A program made the translations under genes and the position numbers. From the NCBI RefSeq assembly GCF_009727055.1, contig NC_052357.1:7775182-7839181 (forward strand): a stretch of DNA of 64,000 nucleotides, read 5' to 3'. The DNA is from Benincasa hispida. Lineage: Eukaryota; Streptophyta; Magnoliopsida; Cucurbitales; Cucurbitaceae. Of the stretch, positions 36,940-48,306 are shown piece after piece (position 1 is the first letter of the stretch; the number at the start of each line of letters is the position of its first letter). The notes under the pieces were generated by a model. The model was not told the DNA's origin. It did no database searches and saw nothing but the letters and a program-made list of their open reading frames with translations.

Positions 36940-37455
36940 TGTATAATTTTACCTCAAAATTGAATTGATGTAAGTTTTTTTTTTTTTTTTAACCCTTCAA
37001 AGCTTTCATTTCCAATAAACGAAAATTGAGAAAAATAATAATATATATTTATTTTTAACTTCATTCAAACCTTTCCATTGATTTTCACGTCATTTCACTT
37101 CAAAATTGAATCGATGTAAATTTTGTATTTTACCATCCAAGACTTTCATTTTCAAGGAACAAAAATTGAGAAGAAACAAAAAACATACATTTTTTTTTTA
37201 ACTTCATCCAAACATTTTTTTTTATTGAATTTTCATATCATTTCACATCTGAATTAGATTGATGTGAGTTTTATTTTTTTTACCATCCAAAGCTTTCATT
37301 TCTAAGAAACAAAAATTGATATATATATAACATATATTTATTTTTAATTTCATTCTAACCTTTTCTTGTTGAATTTTCACATCATTTCATCTCAAAATGA
37401 AATTGATGCGAGTTTTGCTTCTTTTATCATCCAAAGTTTTCATTTCCAAGAAAAA
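36940..37455. repeat. Tandem repeat, about 145-bp unit, four copies
   Basis: Landmark CCAAAGCTTTCATT (or a close variant) recurs at about 36995, 37137, 37287 and 37431, that is every 142-150 bases. Each unit also contains AACAAAAATTGA, a TTATTTTTAACTTCATT block, TTTTCACATCATTTCA and AAATTGATGTGAGTTTT. Units differ by small indels in their A and T runs. The array does not encode protein. It abuts the coding-like remnant at 37470. Confidence 0.8.
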
Positions 37456-37469
37456 GACTTGGAAAGCTA

Positions 37470-37725
37470 TGGTCATAAGCAATAGTAATACACAATAAAA
37501 CTATGGTCAAGGTAATTATTCTTATTCATATTATGACGGTCCTTCAAGATATGACATAATAATTTTGAGGCTAACTTTCCACCAAATTATTATTATCCAT
37601 ATGAAAGAGGAAGATCATCGACCAATGAGATGTATCCGCCAAAAGGGTCTATATGTTGGTCACACAAGTCCTACCATTTTTATTTAAGTAACTATCTTCA
37701 ACATTTTCAATGTAGGATGACCTGG
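37470..37725 (+). pseudogene. Tyr-rich coding-like remnant, possibly a metal-binding HIPP-type gene 3' end
   Basis: Frame 37502-37555 reads NYGQGNYSYSYYDGPSRYD when its preceding codon is included. After a frameshift the frame at 37561 continues NFEANFPPNYYYPYERGR and on to MYPPKGS. An in-frame stop lies just before NYGQG. Near 37690-37720 a short Gln/Phe/Cys tail (LQHFQCRM) could be the remains of a CaaX box. Tyr/Gly/Asn-rich linkers and a C-terminal CaaX box are features of plant heavy-metal-associated isoprenylated proteins. The metal-binding HMA domain is not visible, so this assignment is a guess. The frameshift and stop make it a pseudogene if it was ever a gene. Confidence 0.35.
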
Positions 37726-38210
37726 GTGCAATATTGTAGTTTCCACCTGAATTATCAAGATCTTAGATTAGTGCTCTAAGGTCATCTTTTTGGTATTAGA
37801 CATGTAGGTTTTATCAAAATAATTTACAATTACTTTATATGCAAACATTTCATGTCCTTTAATTTTACAATTAATTGTCAATATTTAATATTATTTTGTA
37901 ATATTTTTTCATTTTTTAAAATTTTTTTTGCTCTTGCATCTACATTTACACGGATATCTACACTATTCATCTAAATATTGTCTTACTTTATAGAAATGAT
38001 GACTAAAAATGGTCGAATATAGTATAATTAGGTCACACTCAAAGTTTCATTAACTAATTATAAATTTTTCCCATCAATTTCCATAAAACTTTCCGAAATT
38101 TCAATCAATATCGATATTCCATCGATATCGATACTTCGAACCTTGAACGATAGGAACTGTGGGTTGATCATTTTGATCAGATCTCAATTTATTTTTATTG
38201 GATTGAATAT

Positions 38211-39837
38211 TGTTGGGGAATTAATTGTTCTGATGATTGTCATGTGTTAATGGTCATGCGTTAATATGAAGAATATGCATTATGCGTTAATCATGTATGC
38301 GATGACCATGCATCCTGTCACAAGTTTTCTTGCTCTCTCTCCAAGTATAACGAGATCGCAAGTTTCTCGGGATGATCCGAGGTCGAACACAAGGACTTGT
38401 AGTTAAGTGATGCTTGTAAAGTAATGTGTGTGAGGCGGTGAATGAAAAAATAAAAAGAAAGAAGTTGATTAACTATGCGCTACTCCTACTCCTAGCTTAA
38501 CAGGCTGAACAATTGAAGTTTGACTATGAGAATTGGTAGAGATGCAGAGACTGTTAATGCGTAATAAGATGCATGGAGAAGTAGGGTTGGGGGAGAAAAT
38601 TTCACCAAGTCATGAAGTTTGTTCGCAAGGGTAATCCCAGCTCGCCATACTAACACATCGCACACCTCTCGATGGTCAACCACATGCTTATATCTCTATA
38701 ACGCATAGTTTCTTTGAGCATAAGATTATTCCTATCTCTAGAAATACTGCTTACTTTGCTTAGTGAGTCCCACTACTTACCCTCTCGGACAGTTAGTTAT
38801 AGCTGCTCAGCTCATTAGACAAGCATTGTGGTAGCTTCGCACTAAGCAAAGAAGATTGACTCATTATACTCGTGTAACTCACACCTCTCACTGTTTTGCT
38901 ACATGTGTCATATCTCTATGCCGCATGATTGAGTATGTGACAACTCTTGCAATCTTCACTTAACTCATTGTGATGAAAGAAGGGGATGATAAAGTAGAGA
39001 AGATGATGAAAATGTTGTTGAAGAAATTAAAGAGATGTATTGGTTACAAAATGCACTAATATCTTATGCCAAAATGTAATACTATACAGAGGTAAGAGGA
39101 GAGGTGGAGGGCTAGATGTAAGCAATCTCTTGCTTCCATCGGATGTGTGTCAAGGTTGTCGGTGGTGGAATGAATGGGCGGTGGAGTAGTCTCTCTCGAG
39201 CTCTATCTTCGACGAAGCCTTGGTCGTCAATCGAAAGAAGTTGTGGAGGTGAAGAACTCTCAAAGAATGTCTTGCTTATGCTCTCGTATGTGATCACAGG
39301 AATCTGCCCAAGATAAATATCCCGAATGATTTGAATTTGGGTTTTGATGCTCTATTTATAGAGCTCAAACGCTGACAACATTAGTAATCCCACTCTGATT
39401 AGTCGCTATCACTGATGCGGTAGGTGAGAATGCCAGCGCTGCATCATGGTCAACGATCAGGAAGCGCGTCAGAATATCTGATGTACGATTTCAGAAATAC
39501 CGAGGCATGCATTCATATTCGTTTCTCATGAAGGATCAACGCATTCTACCCACTATTTACGATCATACTTCTATTATGATCATCACTCTGTAGTTGCGAC
39601 ATTTCATGCGACGAACTTGTCTTCATGAAGATCAACGCATGCTTTCGTATCCTTCGACAACTATAAAAATAGACATTTTGACGCAAAATAACGCATGATA
39701 GCAGAAATTTTCAGTGGTGATTGACGCAAGCTCATCATTCCACATGAATCCTTAGCATTATTAACACATACTTTGCTGATCAAGCCTCATAATTCTAAGT
39801 AAAAGGCTGCAATAGCTTGTATTTCTACAAGCTATCA
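38211..39837 (-). mobile_element. Solo LTR (gypsy-type), 1627 bp, with target-site duplication
   Basis: The unit starts TGTTGGGG and ends GCTATCA, giving the TG...CA ends of an LTR. It is flanked by AATAT (38206-38210) and AATAC (39838-39842), a 5-bp target duplication with one mutation. A TATAAATAG box on the minus strand near 39350 indicates minus-strand transcription. There is no internal domain, so it is the product of LTR-LTR recombination. The end GTATTTCTACAAGCTATCA and the internal AAGTTTCTCGGGATGATCC and GGTCGAAC blocks are shared with the element at 49379-51057, which is the same family. The 60-63-residue frames inside are chance. Confidence 0.75.
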
Positions 39838-39842
39838 AATAC

Positions 39843-42747
39843 CCATTTGGGCTCTATGGATTCTGATAGTATACTTGATAGTATGAGGTTCCATCTCAAA
39901 ATCAATTAATAATGAAAGGAGTAGAGTTCATCTTTGTTATAAGAATGTGAGGTCCATTGATGTTTTCAATGTAGAATTCTCGACAATTATCGAAACTAAA
40001 GATCACATAGGAAAAAGAAATGCAAACTTAGACAAAAAAATGTAGGCATCATATCATTTCCGTTTAATGAATATTTAGTTAGTTTCTTATTGATGATTGA
40101 ATTATGAAACAAACTTACATTTGAAAATGAAGGAATTTTTATCTTCTACCTACAACAATGCCATGTAAAATTACCACTTTGACTTCAAGTGCACGCTTCT
40201 TCTTTCTTCTGCCATTGTAAGTTTTCTTTTTCTCCCTTTATCGTCTTCTTCTTCTTTTGTTTTGTTTTGTTTTTTTTTTTTAAATGAATCTGCAATCTCT
40301 TTTTTAATAAAAAAAAATCTAATTGATTTTTCGATTTTTTTTTCAATATGCAACTTTTTCTTCCATCAATTCTTCTTCAATCGATTTCTTGGTTCTTCTT
40401 CGGCACAATCTACATTTTTTTTCTAGAGAAATAAGGACAACAAGCGAGAAGTGAGAGCAAAAAGATTTCTTACTATAGAAAAGCAAATTGAGAAGGAAGA
40501 TTGAGAGCGATACAAAAATTCTTGGATAGGAGTAGTAATTTCACATGGTGTTGATGTAAGCAAAATGTCAAAAGTCATTGATTTTTTAACCTTGGGCCAA
40601 TTTTTATTCGAGTCCCTGAAAATGAGTCATTTGTAAAAAAATTCCAAATTAAATCAATAAAAAATTTAAATGATTAAAGTCCCATATATTTGATAATAAT
40701 TTTGTTTTTAGTTGTCTTCTTTTAGAATTCAAGTTTGTTTCCTTATGATCTCTCCATTGTGGATTTCATCTATCTTAACAGAATATTTGAAAAAACTACA
40801 ACCTCATTTGGTAACTATTTGGTTATTGATTTTTAGTTTTTGAAAATTAAGTCTATAAGCACCCCTTTCACCTCTAAATTTATTGAATTGTCATCTTTTT
40901 TTACCATTATTTTAAAAAACCAAGCAGGTTTTAAAAACAAAAAAAATAAAACAGTTTTTATTTTTTAAATTTAGCTAAAAACTCAACTCTTATACCGGAG
41001 AAAAATGTAAACTAATTGTGAGATTTTTCAGATGAAATATGGTTAATTTTAAAAAACAAATTGATTAACAAATAAGACCTATGTTGTTTAATTTTCAAAA
41101 TTTAGCATGCTTTTTTTTAACATGAATATAAAATTGATAATAAAATGTAAAAGCTTATTTGTGGAAATATAGCTTTTATAAGATTAATTTTCAAAAACCA
41201 AATGAGATTTATATTGTTACCAATTTGAAAGTAAGTAACTAAGGTCCCGTTTGGTAATCGTTTGATTCTTTATTTTTAATTTTGAAAATTAAGTCTACAA
41301 GCACCCATTCCACCTATAAATTTGTTGTTTTTTGTTATCTACTTTTTACTCATATTTTAAAAAACCAAACCATTTTTAAAAAACTAAAAAAAAAAGCTTT
41401 TAAAATTATTTATGTTTTGACATTTGGTTAAGAATTCAACTTTTATACTTAAGAAATATGCAAACCATTGTAAGAAAATAAGAGACAATAGGCTTAATTT
41501 TAAGGAAAAAAAAATCAAAAACAAAAAAATGAAGTTCCTGTTTGAAAACCATCTTGTTTTTGGATTTTTGTTTTTGAAAATTAAGCCTATAGACACTAAG
41601 TTCACCTCCGAACTTCTTCATTTGTTATCTACCTTTTACCAATGGTTTAAAAAACCAAACTAAAATTTGAAAACTAAAAAGAGTTACTTTTAAAAAACTT
41701 GTTTTTGTTTTCCGAAATTGGCTAAGAATTCAACCATTGTACTTAAAAATATGCAAATCATTGTAAGAAAGTGAAAGAAAATAAACTTAATTTTCAAAAA
41801 CTAAAAACAAAAATCAAAATGGTTATCAAACCAGATTAAGCAGTTTGGTACTTTTTCTTTAGTAGAATAAGATTGAGCCGTTGAAGAATTTGAATGACAT
41901 ATCCGATGGTGGTTAACATGCTTTAAAAGTTTTTTCCCCCCCTTTTTAAATGGTGATCAATCAACAGCATCATGTATGATGGATAGGCCCACATCTTGTA
42001 ATTAAAAAATCAAGCTGTAACAATAATTCGATTTACATATAAGGTAATAAGTGCACCATTTAATGTTCAATAATTGTTTTCAAATTTGGACAACACTTAT
42101 TTCAACTATCATAAAAGAACGTCAATAATTTATTTCAAATTGCACGGTTTACACATACATATAAATTTCCATGGTCTTTCCACACATACCAATAAATAAA
42201 TATGTACATTCTTGTTAAAAGGACTAGTGGTGTCATTTATAGTATTTGTGTGTTAGGATTGATTTCGTATTTATAACCTTAAAAGTTAAATTGATTTTAG
42301 GGGTTGGGCTTACTTTCAATTTAATCTCAATAGTTTAATTTCTTTTTTCTTTTTTCCTTAAAGGAAAAACTCTATAATTTGAGTTTTTAAAAATTTTAAT
42401 TCGATCAAACGTTGATCAAATCTCAATATTATCATAAGTTTTTATTACATATTGTTCGACGACATTTTTGGAGAAATTTGAGTTGTTGAATTTGAAAATT
42501 ATATTTGTATTATTTTTAGTATAGTGAGTACTATTTTTAATATTCGATGCTTTGATGCTTTCTCTCGAAAAGTAACTTTAATTCTCAAGCTCGTTTATCT
42601 TCCTAGATCATTGGTTTTGGACTTGATGATCTTCTTGGAGGATCAACCTTTGTGCTTGATAATCTTCTTAGACCAACCTTTGGCTTGTTGATCAGTTGGG
42701 ATCGGCCATTGGCTTGTTGATCAACCTGGATCTGAAGGGATTTGAAT
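39843..42747. other. Repeat-rich intergenic DNA
   Basis: No gene is recognised. About 40790-41840 holds three related units, each with TTTTGAAAATTAAG(T/C)CTA(T/C), (A)CACC(C)...TTCACCTC and a TTTAAAAAACCAA block, probably MITEs of one family (one with a GGTCCCGTTTGGTAATCG start at about 41244). The stretch from 42560 to 42740 has GATCAACC/CTTGTTGATCA direct repeats. The frames at 41384-41663 come from the MITEs. Confidence 0.5.
40790..41840. repeat. Cluster of three related MITE-like units
   Basis: Units start near 40800, 41240 and 41540. Each carries GAAAATTAAGTCTA(T/C)AAGCACCC or a variant, then (T)TTGTTATCTAC, TTTTACC/TTTTACTC, TTTAAAAAACCAA(A/G)C, and ATTCAACTTTTATACTTAAGAAA-type sequence. 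The start GGTCCCGTTTGGTAAT and the complement of the last end (GGTTATCAAACCAG, about 41821) are inverted, as expected for terminal repeats. Confidence 0.55.
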
Positions 42748-43530
42748 CCCAGCGGAAGCGTGAGATCGCATTCTTTGATTCCTTGAACGAATTAAAAATA
42801 TAAATAATCAAGAAAAATGTTAAGCAACATACCTTTGCTGATCCACGCTTGCAACAAAATCTTCTCTTGAAACTGGTTGTCTTCTTCTTGAATTCTTCCA
42901 ATTCACGAGATTTTCCTTGCTATGACTTATCCAGTTTGTGGGACCCGCTTCTTGAAATGATAAAGAGAATGAGAAGAATAATTTTCTTATAACTTTTTCT
43001 AAGAAAATTGGGAGAAATATTAGAGGGAGAATTTTAGAGTAATCGTAGAGATTATTCTTGTAGAGAGTGTATTCTACGAAAGCTCCCAAGGACCCAATTT
43101 ATAGACATTGATGTTTCCTAATATCCTTAGTCTTAGTCTTTGCATCACTATTATTTCATAAAAGTGTGATAGACTAACTCAAAATTGGAACACTTTCAGA
43201 TCCGAATATTTTATGGCTACACAAAGTTTTGCTTCACAAGCAAAAACAAATGTCTTGTATACCAATCTCCACCACATAGGATAAGATTAACCTTACTACA
43301 AATTTCTCTAAATCTATGTATGACCTAGTGTATCTCGTGAAAGATCATATCTCAATACTACATACAAAATTTCTCATTGTCCAAAGATACCTTGAGAAAG
43401 TTTTTAAGTTTCTCAATGGTCACACCATTGATATAACCGACATAACTAACCAATTAAATGTTATGTATCATTAATGCATTAATTGTCTCTTATAAAGAGA
43501 AGATAATTAATCATCTATCCTCAACACTTA
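42748..43530 (-). mobile_element. Copia-type LTR, minus strand
   Basis: Read on the minus strand the unit starts TGTTGAGGATAGATG (at 43530), has TATAAATTGGGTCC (about 43096-43109) where an LTR TATA box should be, and ends TTCCGCTGGGATTCA (about 42748), a common plant Copia LTR tail. No tRNA primer site follows, so this is a solo or 3' LTR. It abruptly follows a Copia reverse transcriptase/RNase H remnant, as if inserted in it. A clean target duplication is not visible, so the ends may be off by some bases. Confidence 0.55.
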
Positions 43531-44289
43531 AGGTATTTTAGGATACTTTTCCTGAGACTTAACTTCACATTAGAATAATACACTAATATTCTTTTGAAGT
43601 TCGACAAATAATTTGTAAATGTAAGATACTAAAGACTCACTTAACATTATGTCCCTAATTGTTAGGCAGTCAAATTTTTATGTTATACTACAATATTCAC
43701 AATGAGTAATACGTCATTAACATAAAACATGAAAAATATCCACTTGTCAATTAGCGACTCTCTTTTCTATACAAGATTATTAGTATTTGTTCAAAATCTT
43801 AGGTTATGATAACTCTTGTTATTCAAAGATCTATTTGTTTAATTCATTTCTCAAATGAAAAATACAATTTTGCACACTCTTTATTTTGATTTTGAAAGTT
43901 GAACCCCCTTGTTTGTTTGTGTGGATGCATCATTTAAATTCTTTTCATAAAACAACCTAAACATTCATTTTACGTATCTCATATGCAATAATGAATAATG
44001 CATAAAGACTCCACTATGACAATGAGTAAGAAAATTATCCTACGGTCTAATTTCTCTCAATAGGTTTCACTTTTTGTCACGAGTCTTACTTTCAAAATCT
44101 GTATCTTCTTATTTATACATGAACATCTTTTTGGTAGATCTATTCATATCCTATGGGTTTTACCCCAATAAGAAAATCTACAAATCTAAACTTGAGATAA
44201 AGTACATGGACTTTATCTCGAGATCATGACTTTGTCCGAATAATCCTTATCAACATCCCTCAACACAACTTTGAGGATAATATTCCTTT
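43531..44289 (-). pseudogene. Decayed Copia reverse transcriptase fragment
   Basis: Minus-strand reading in several frames gives, in order, short matches to the Copia reverse transcriptase of the intact-order element at 61.3-62.4 kb. These are a RDVDKD..DKVMI-like stretch next to 44260, GVKPIG near 44160, IQILKVRLVTKSET near 44060-44100, FYVNDVLLI near 43700-43740 (YVDD active site changed to YVND), and SILKYLK at about 43540. Many stops and shifts separate them and part of the middle is lost. It is a dead gene fragment cut by an LTR on each side. Confidence 0.65.
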
Positions 44290-47200
44290 TGATAGAATGA
44301 ATATGCATAATACGGAAGTAAATAGAATCACTCTAATTCCATTAATTTGAGTAACAAGCATGCAAACTCAAAGTTTCCAATATTAGGGTTTCAGTTTGAA
44401 TACCTTTGATGATTTCCACTTATTCCTTGCAATCTCCATGAATTTGACCTTCAATTCTTGTAGTAGACCACCAAGAGAGTTTTCTTTACTAATCTTAGTC
44501 TTGTATTGAGTGGTGGAACTCCATGAGAGGGGATTTCGATTGGTTTGGAGGGTTTGATAGAAGACTGGTTTTTTAGCAGGAATTTTCTCAAAAGTTTCAA
44601 ATGCATGCCCCAAATTAGATGAATTCTCAGGCATTTAATCAAATTAAACATGTAAAAACTAATTAGTTAAATATTTGACACTTCAAATAGCACTAAATTA
44701 GTGGGCTAGGTGTTTAATTTTGATAAATCCACTATGGATTTGATTTTTGGGAAAAATCCACTAACAATCAAAATTTCAAATTTAATTTAATTCTTTAACT
44801 TAATGAAATTAAATACAATATAAATTCAATTTATCAAAATTGAATTTTAAAATTTGAAATTTATTTAATTATATAGTTAATTAAATGAATTTAATTAATT
44901 AAATAATAATAATTTAATATCAAATATTAAATTGATAAAAACACCTAATTTAAACATGAATCCTTATTCATATAATCAATATTTAAATCATTATTTAAAT
45001 ATATTGAACTCTCAAAAATATGTTTTAATTTAAATAAATTTAAACATTAATTATATCAAATATAATTATCCAAACCCTAATTTAAATTTGAAGTTTGAAC
45101 ATTTCAAATTCATTCAATATTCAAATCTAAGGTTTAATCCTTTTACAAGCTAGTAGAGGGACCTAATGGACTTACACATTATGAGCTTCAACGATTTGAG
45201 ATTAATTGGCTAAACTCTTTAACCGAATTAATTAATACTTGTTAATTATCAAAACATACCATTATAGCTTAGTAGTTGCACTCTCCTCACTGAAGATATG
45301 TTTATGTCCACTTGATTTATCATAATCAGTAAGTCGATCCTTCACAGGTCATTCGTATTTATAGCTAGGTCAAAAATACCGTTTTACCCCTTTAATACAT
45401 CTTGCTTCTTAAGTCTTCACTGATCCTCTATTGAACAATTGGTTTATGGTCCTACCAATAAACCAATTCCCTCTCTGTCATGAGAGGATGGGGTCCATTT
45501 GTTCAAGACCAAAAGTCAGTACTTAAGGAACAACCCATCTACTAACATAAGACAGATAAGAGCAAATTCCTTCTTGCAGGACTATGTCCCTTGTTATCTG
45601 TTCGGTTTTACCCCTAAAATGGGAGGCATATTGAGCGGTGATGTTGAACCACTCTGACTTATGCAAATTAAAGGATAATTCCGAATAAACAAGAGTTCAT
45701 AGTTAGCTCGGGATTAAGATCGATTTACCTTTGGTCATCAATTTGAAATAGTCAGTTTTAACAGTAAACGGTTGTTATAAAGAAAAGTGACTATTTCGTG
45801 GCCTGGTCTTATGCAAATGTCTTTTGCATAGAAGGCTCCCACTCACATGTCTCACATCGTTTGTGTCAATATACAGAGTGAAGGAAATCAGACATGAATA
45901 TTTTCATGAGCAGCGGAATGATCGTTCTAAATTTCATTCGTATATGAACATTAACAATTGCAATCAAGAAACGGAAACATACCGGTAATGCACAAACTAA
46001 ATTACAGCATGCTTTACTATACGATCAAGGCGAAGAACATACATACTTTGAAGACTCATCTTCAATCTCTCTTGATCATGAACGCTCGAACAGACTCCAA
46101 TACTGTAGCACTCGAACACTCGAACTCAGCAATCTCCAAGATCACGATCAATCAGCAACCCCCACACGGACATCGCGAACTCAATGAACGACCTCCAAAA
46201 AACTCGACTATGTCGAGTTGAATTCGATACCATCACAATGGCTACCTTGGTATTCTCGGTGTGAGAATCTAAAAGTGTGGGCTGTGTGTGGACTTGGTTA
46301 GAGGACGAGACCGGTGGAACAATCGTGTAAACGATTGAGCAAGTGGGAATGTCAAAGTCTATCGTATAGACGATGCACAATCATTTAAACGCTATGCGAT
46401 CGTTTAGCAGAGGTTGCATAATTGTTTAGCTAATCGGCCAGCTGAGTGACTATCGTATAGAAACACTCCACGATCGTCTAGTCTCTCTTCAGTTGTCGTT
46501 TAGTAAATCTCATTTACTTGATAGCCACCGTGAGATCTTTCTGAGAATAGAAATCTCAAAAACATCAACTTCTAAATTTAGAAAAACATTTTTCCTTTTA
46601 TCTCACGGTTACCATGAAACCACCATTAACCTCCTACTCGATTGGTTATTAGAGAAAATGAGATAATTATCTAATAATTAATATTATTATAAATATATAT
46701 GACAACCAAATTATCATACTATATTTATAACTTATAGTCTTAATATTTCATCTCATGAAACATATAAACCATAACTTTTTTCTATTCCATGATCCTTAAT
46801 GTAAATCTCATTTACATTAATCCTCCACTTGATGCATCTCATACACCATACTGATCATATCATATATAATCAATTTACCTCTTGTCAATTTGAATATTTC
46901 AAATCAATACCAAGAACTGATCCTCAACTTGAATCCATTGAGCTACCAAGGGGACCTTATGGACCTGTAGCTCGAAGCTCCAACGGTACGTGAATAATTG
47001 ACTAAACTCTTTAGTCACGAGATCCACCACTCGTTAACTGCCAGACACTCCACTAAAGACCGACAGCTGAACACTCCTTACTACAGATATATTATGTGTC
47101 CATATCAACCAATCAACAGTGCGATAACCCTTCACAAATCGCCCGTAAGTACAGCTGGGCTAATAACCGTTATGCCCCTGTAGTTACATCTAACTCCTTA

Positions 47201-47967
47201 AGTACCACCGATCTCTCTAATAAACATAAGTCATAGTCCTACTATGACTGAATTCTCTATTCCAAAGAGAAGCTGTGGCTATTATATTCAAGCTCCAGAA
47301 TCAGCCCTTAAAGGAACAATCTATCTACTTACCCCTACTTCGGGGAAGGAGTGAATTCCATCTTGTGTAACTGAGTTCCCATGAATGGTCAGGATCTACA
47401 ATCTATAGTAGTTCACAACACTTGCAAACCTCTACAAAGTGGGCCGTATCCGTAGTGTCACCAGGATCAGGAATCTCTCCTTGATTCTTATACTACAATC
47501 TTATTTAGGTTATCACTTAAGGCATGATCCACTTGTATATCTCATATACATGCTTAAGTTTACATACAATAACCATGAAACTTTGTTTATTGGATATGAG
47601 TAAATGCCAGATAAAATAACTCTTATTTTATTCATAACAATGTGTATATATTACAAACTACTAGACTCTGGGAGAAGTAGGACACCAATCCCAACACAAA
47701 TTGTGTCATCCATAGTGTCCCAAGATAAGGTGTCCAACCTCATCCATATACTTATAGACCTTTTTGGTTATATACTAAAACTTGATCCAATTTTATGTCT
47801 CTACATAAATGTTAAGTATTCATGTTATAGTCATGGGTTTGTTTATTGGATTTATAAATAAATGCAGTTTAATAACACTTTTATTGAATGAAGTCTCAAT
47901 AAAACCTTTATCGTGAATAAAATATGTTTAATGTTTATGAACTGCGAGTTTTAGGACATTCTCAACA
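44290..47967 (-). mobile_element. Copia LTR (family A) on the minus strand, split by a second LTR
   Basis: Read on the minus strand it starts TGTTGAGAATGTCCTAAAACTCG (47967) and ends TTCATTCTATCA (44290). The first 270 bases and the part below about 45878 align in order with the 5' LTR of the plus-strand Copia element at 54634-56468. Shared landmarks are CCAATAAAC..ACCCATGACTAT, GATGAGGTTGG, GCATAAGACCAGG and TCTTAATCC(C/T)GAGCTAACTATGAAC. The intervening 1.8 kb is a different LTR. A polypurine tract just before its start (about 47970-47981) shows it is a 3' LTR. Confidence 0.65.
45879..47696 (-). mobile_element. LTR of family B nested inside the family A LTR
   Basis: The unit has TG...CA ends: minus-strand start TGTTGGGATTGGTGTCC (47696) and end GATTTCCTTCA (45879). 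Its part 46970-47640 is the reverse complement of 63223-64000 with moderate divergence, which shows it is a repeated unit. It includes a patch at about 46310-46500 rich in CGATCGTTTAG motifs. The 84-87-residue frames within are non-genic. The flanking bases give no convincing target duplication, so exact ends are provisional. Confidence 0.6.
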
Positions 47968-48065
47968 AAACTCCCACTTGGACTAAAACTACAATGGGTT
48001 ACAAATATATACAAATATATAATGTTGAGTGTGAGAGGAAAAAATACAATAAACTAATGCATCCA
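47968..48065 (-). mobile_element. Copia 3' internal end with polypurine tract
   Basis: On the minus strand the segment ends AGTTTTAGTCCAAGTGGGAG just before the LTR start. The same order (TATATTTGTATATATT, GTTTTAGTCCAAATGGGAG, then TGTTGGG) is found on the plus strand at 62830-62895. The purine-rich AAGTGGGAG is the plus-strand primer site typical of plant Copia elements. Upstream sequence above 48065 no longer matches. Confidence 0.65.
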
Positions 48066-48306
48066 AATACTCTTGACACCTTTAACGTGTCAACTAATAT
48101 ACAACTTTGATTTCCGTTAAGTCATTATAATGGTTGAGTTATCTCATAACTCTCCCATTACGATACAGGCTTTACCTATTTGATTAGGATTCATTTGACC
48201 TTCAAATGTGATTAAATAGTTAATACAACTTATTAACTATTTAGTGGATTTACTTGAAACCAAAATATTAACACTATTTAACCTTGGCAAAGGTTTGTGG
48301 TATTGT
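48066..48306. other. Unassigned sequence between Copia and gypsy remnants
   Basis: About 240 bases with no recognisable coding or repeat signature. They may be part of the Copia mosaic or the host DNA in which the gypsy element inserted. Confidence 0.4.

Larger units (their letters stand above)
34103..38210. other. Repeat-rich intergenic DNA upstream of the LEA_2 gene
   Basis: This holds the LEA_2 promoter side, one TCTATC MITE (34878-34960), a duplicated segment (35035-35290 and 36560-36770), the second copy of the GGGTTGGGTT repeat (35320-35825), a four-copy tandem repeat (36940-37455) and a coding-like remnant (37470-37725). Around 38095-38150 there is a CGATATCGAT-rich palindromic patch similar to one near 21125. 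No intact gene is seen. Confidence 0.5.
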
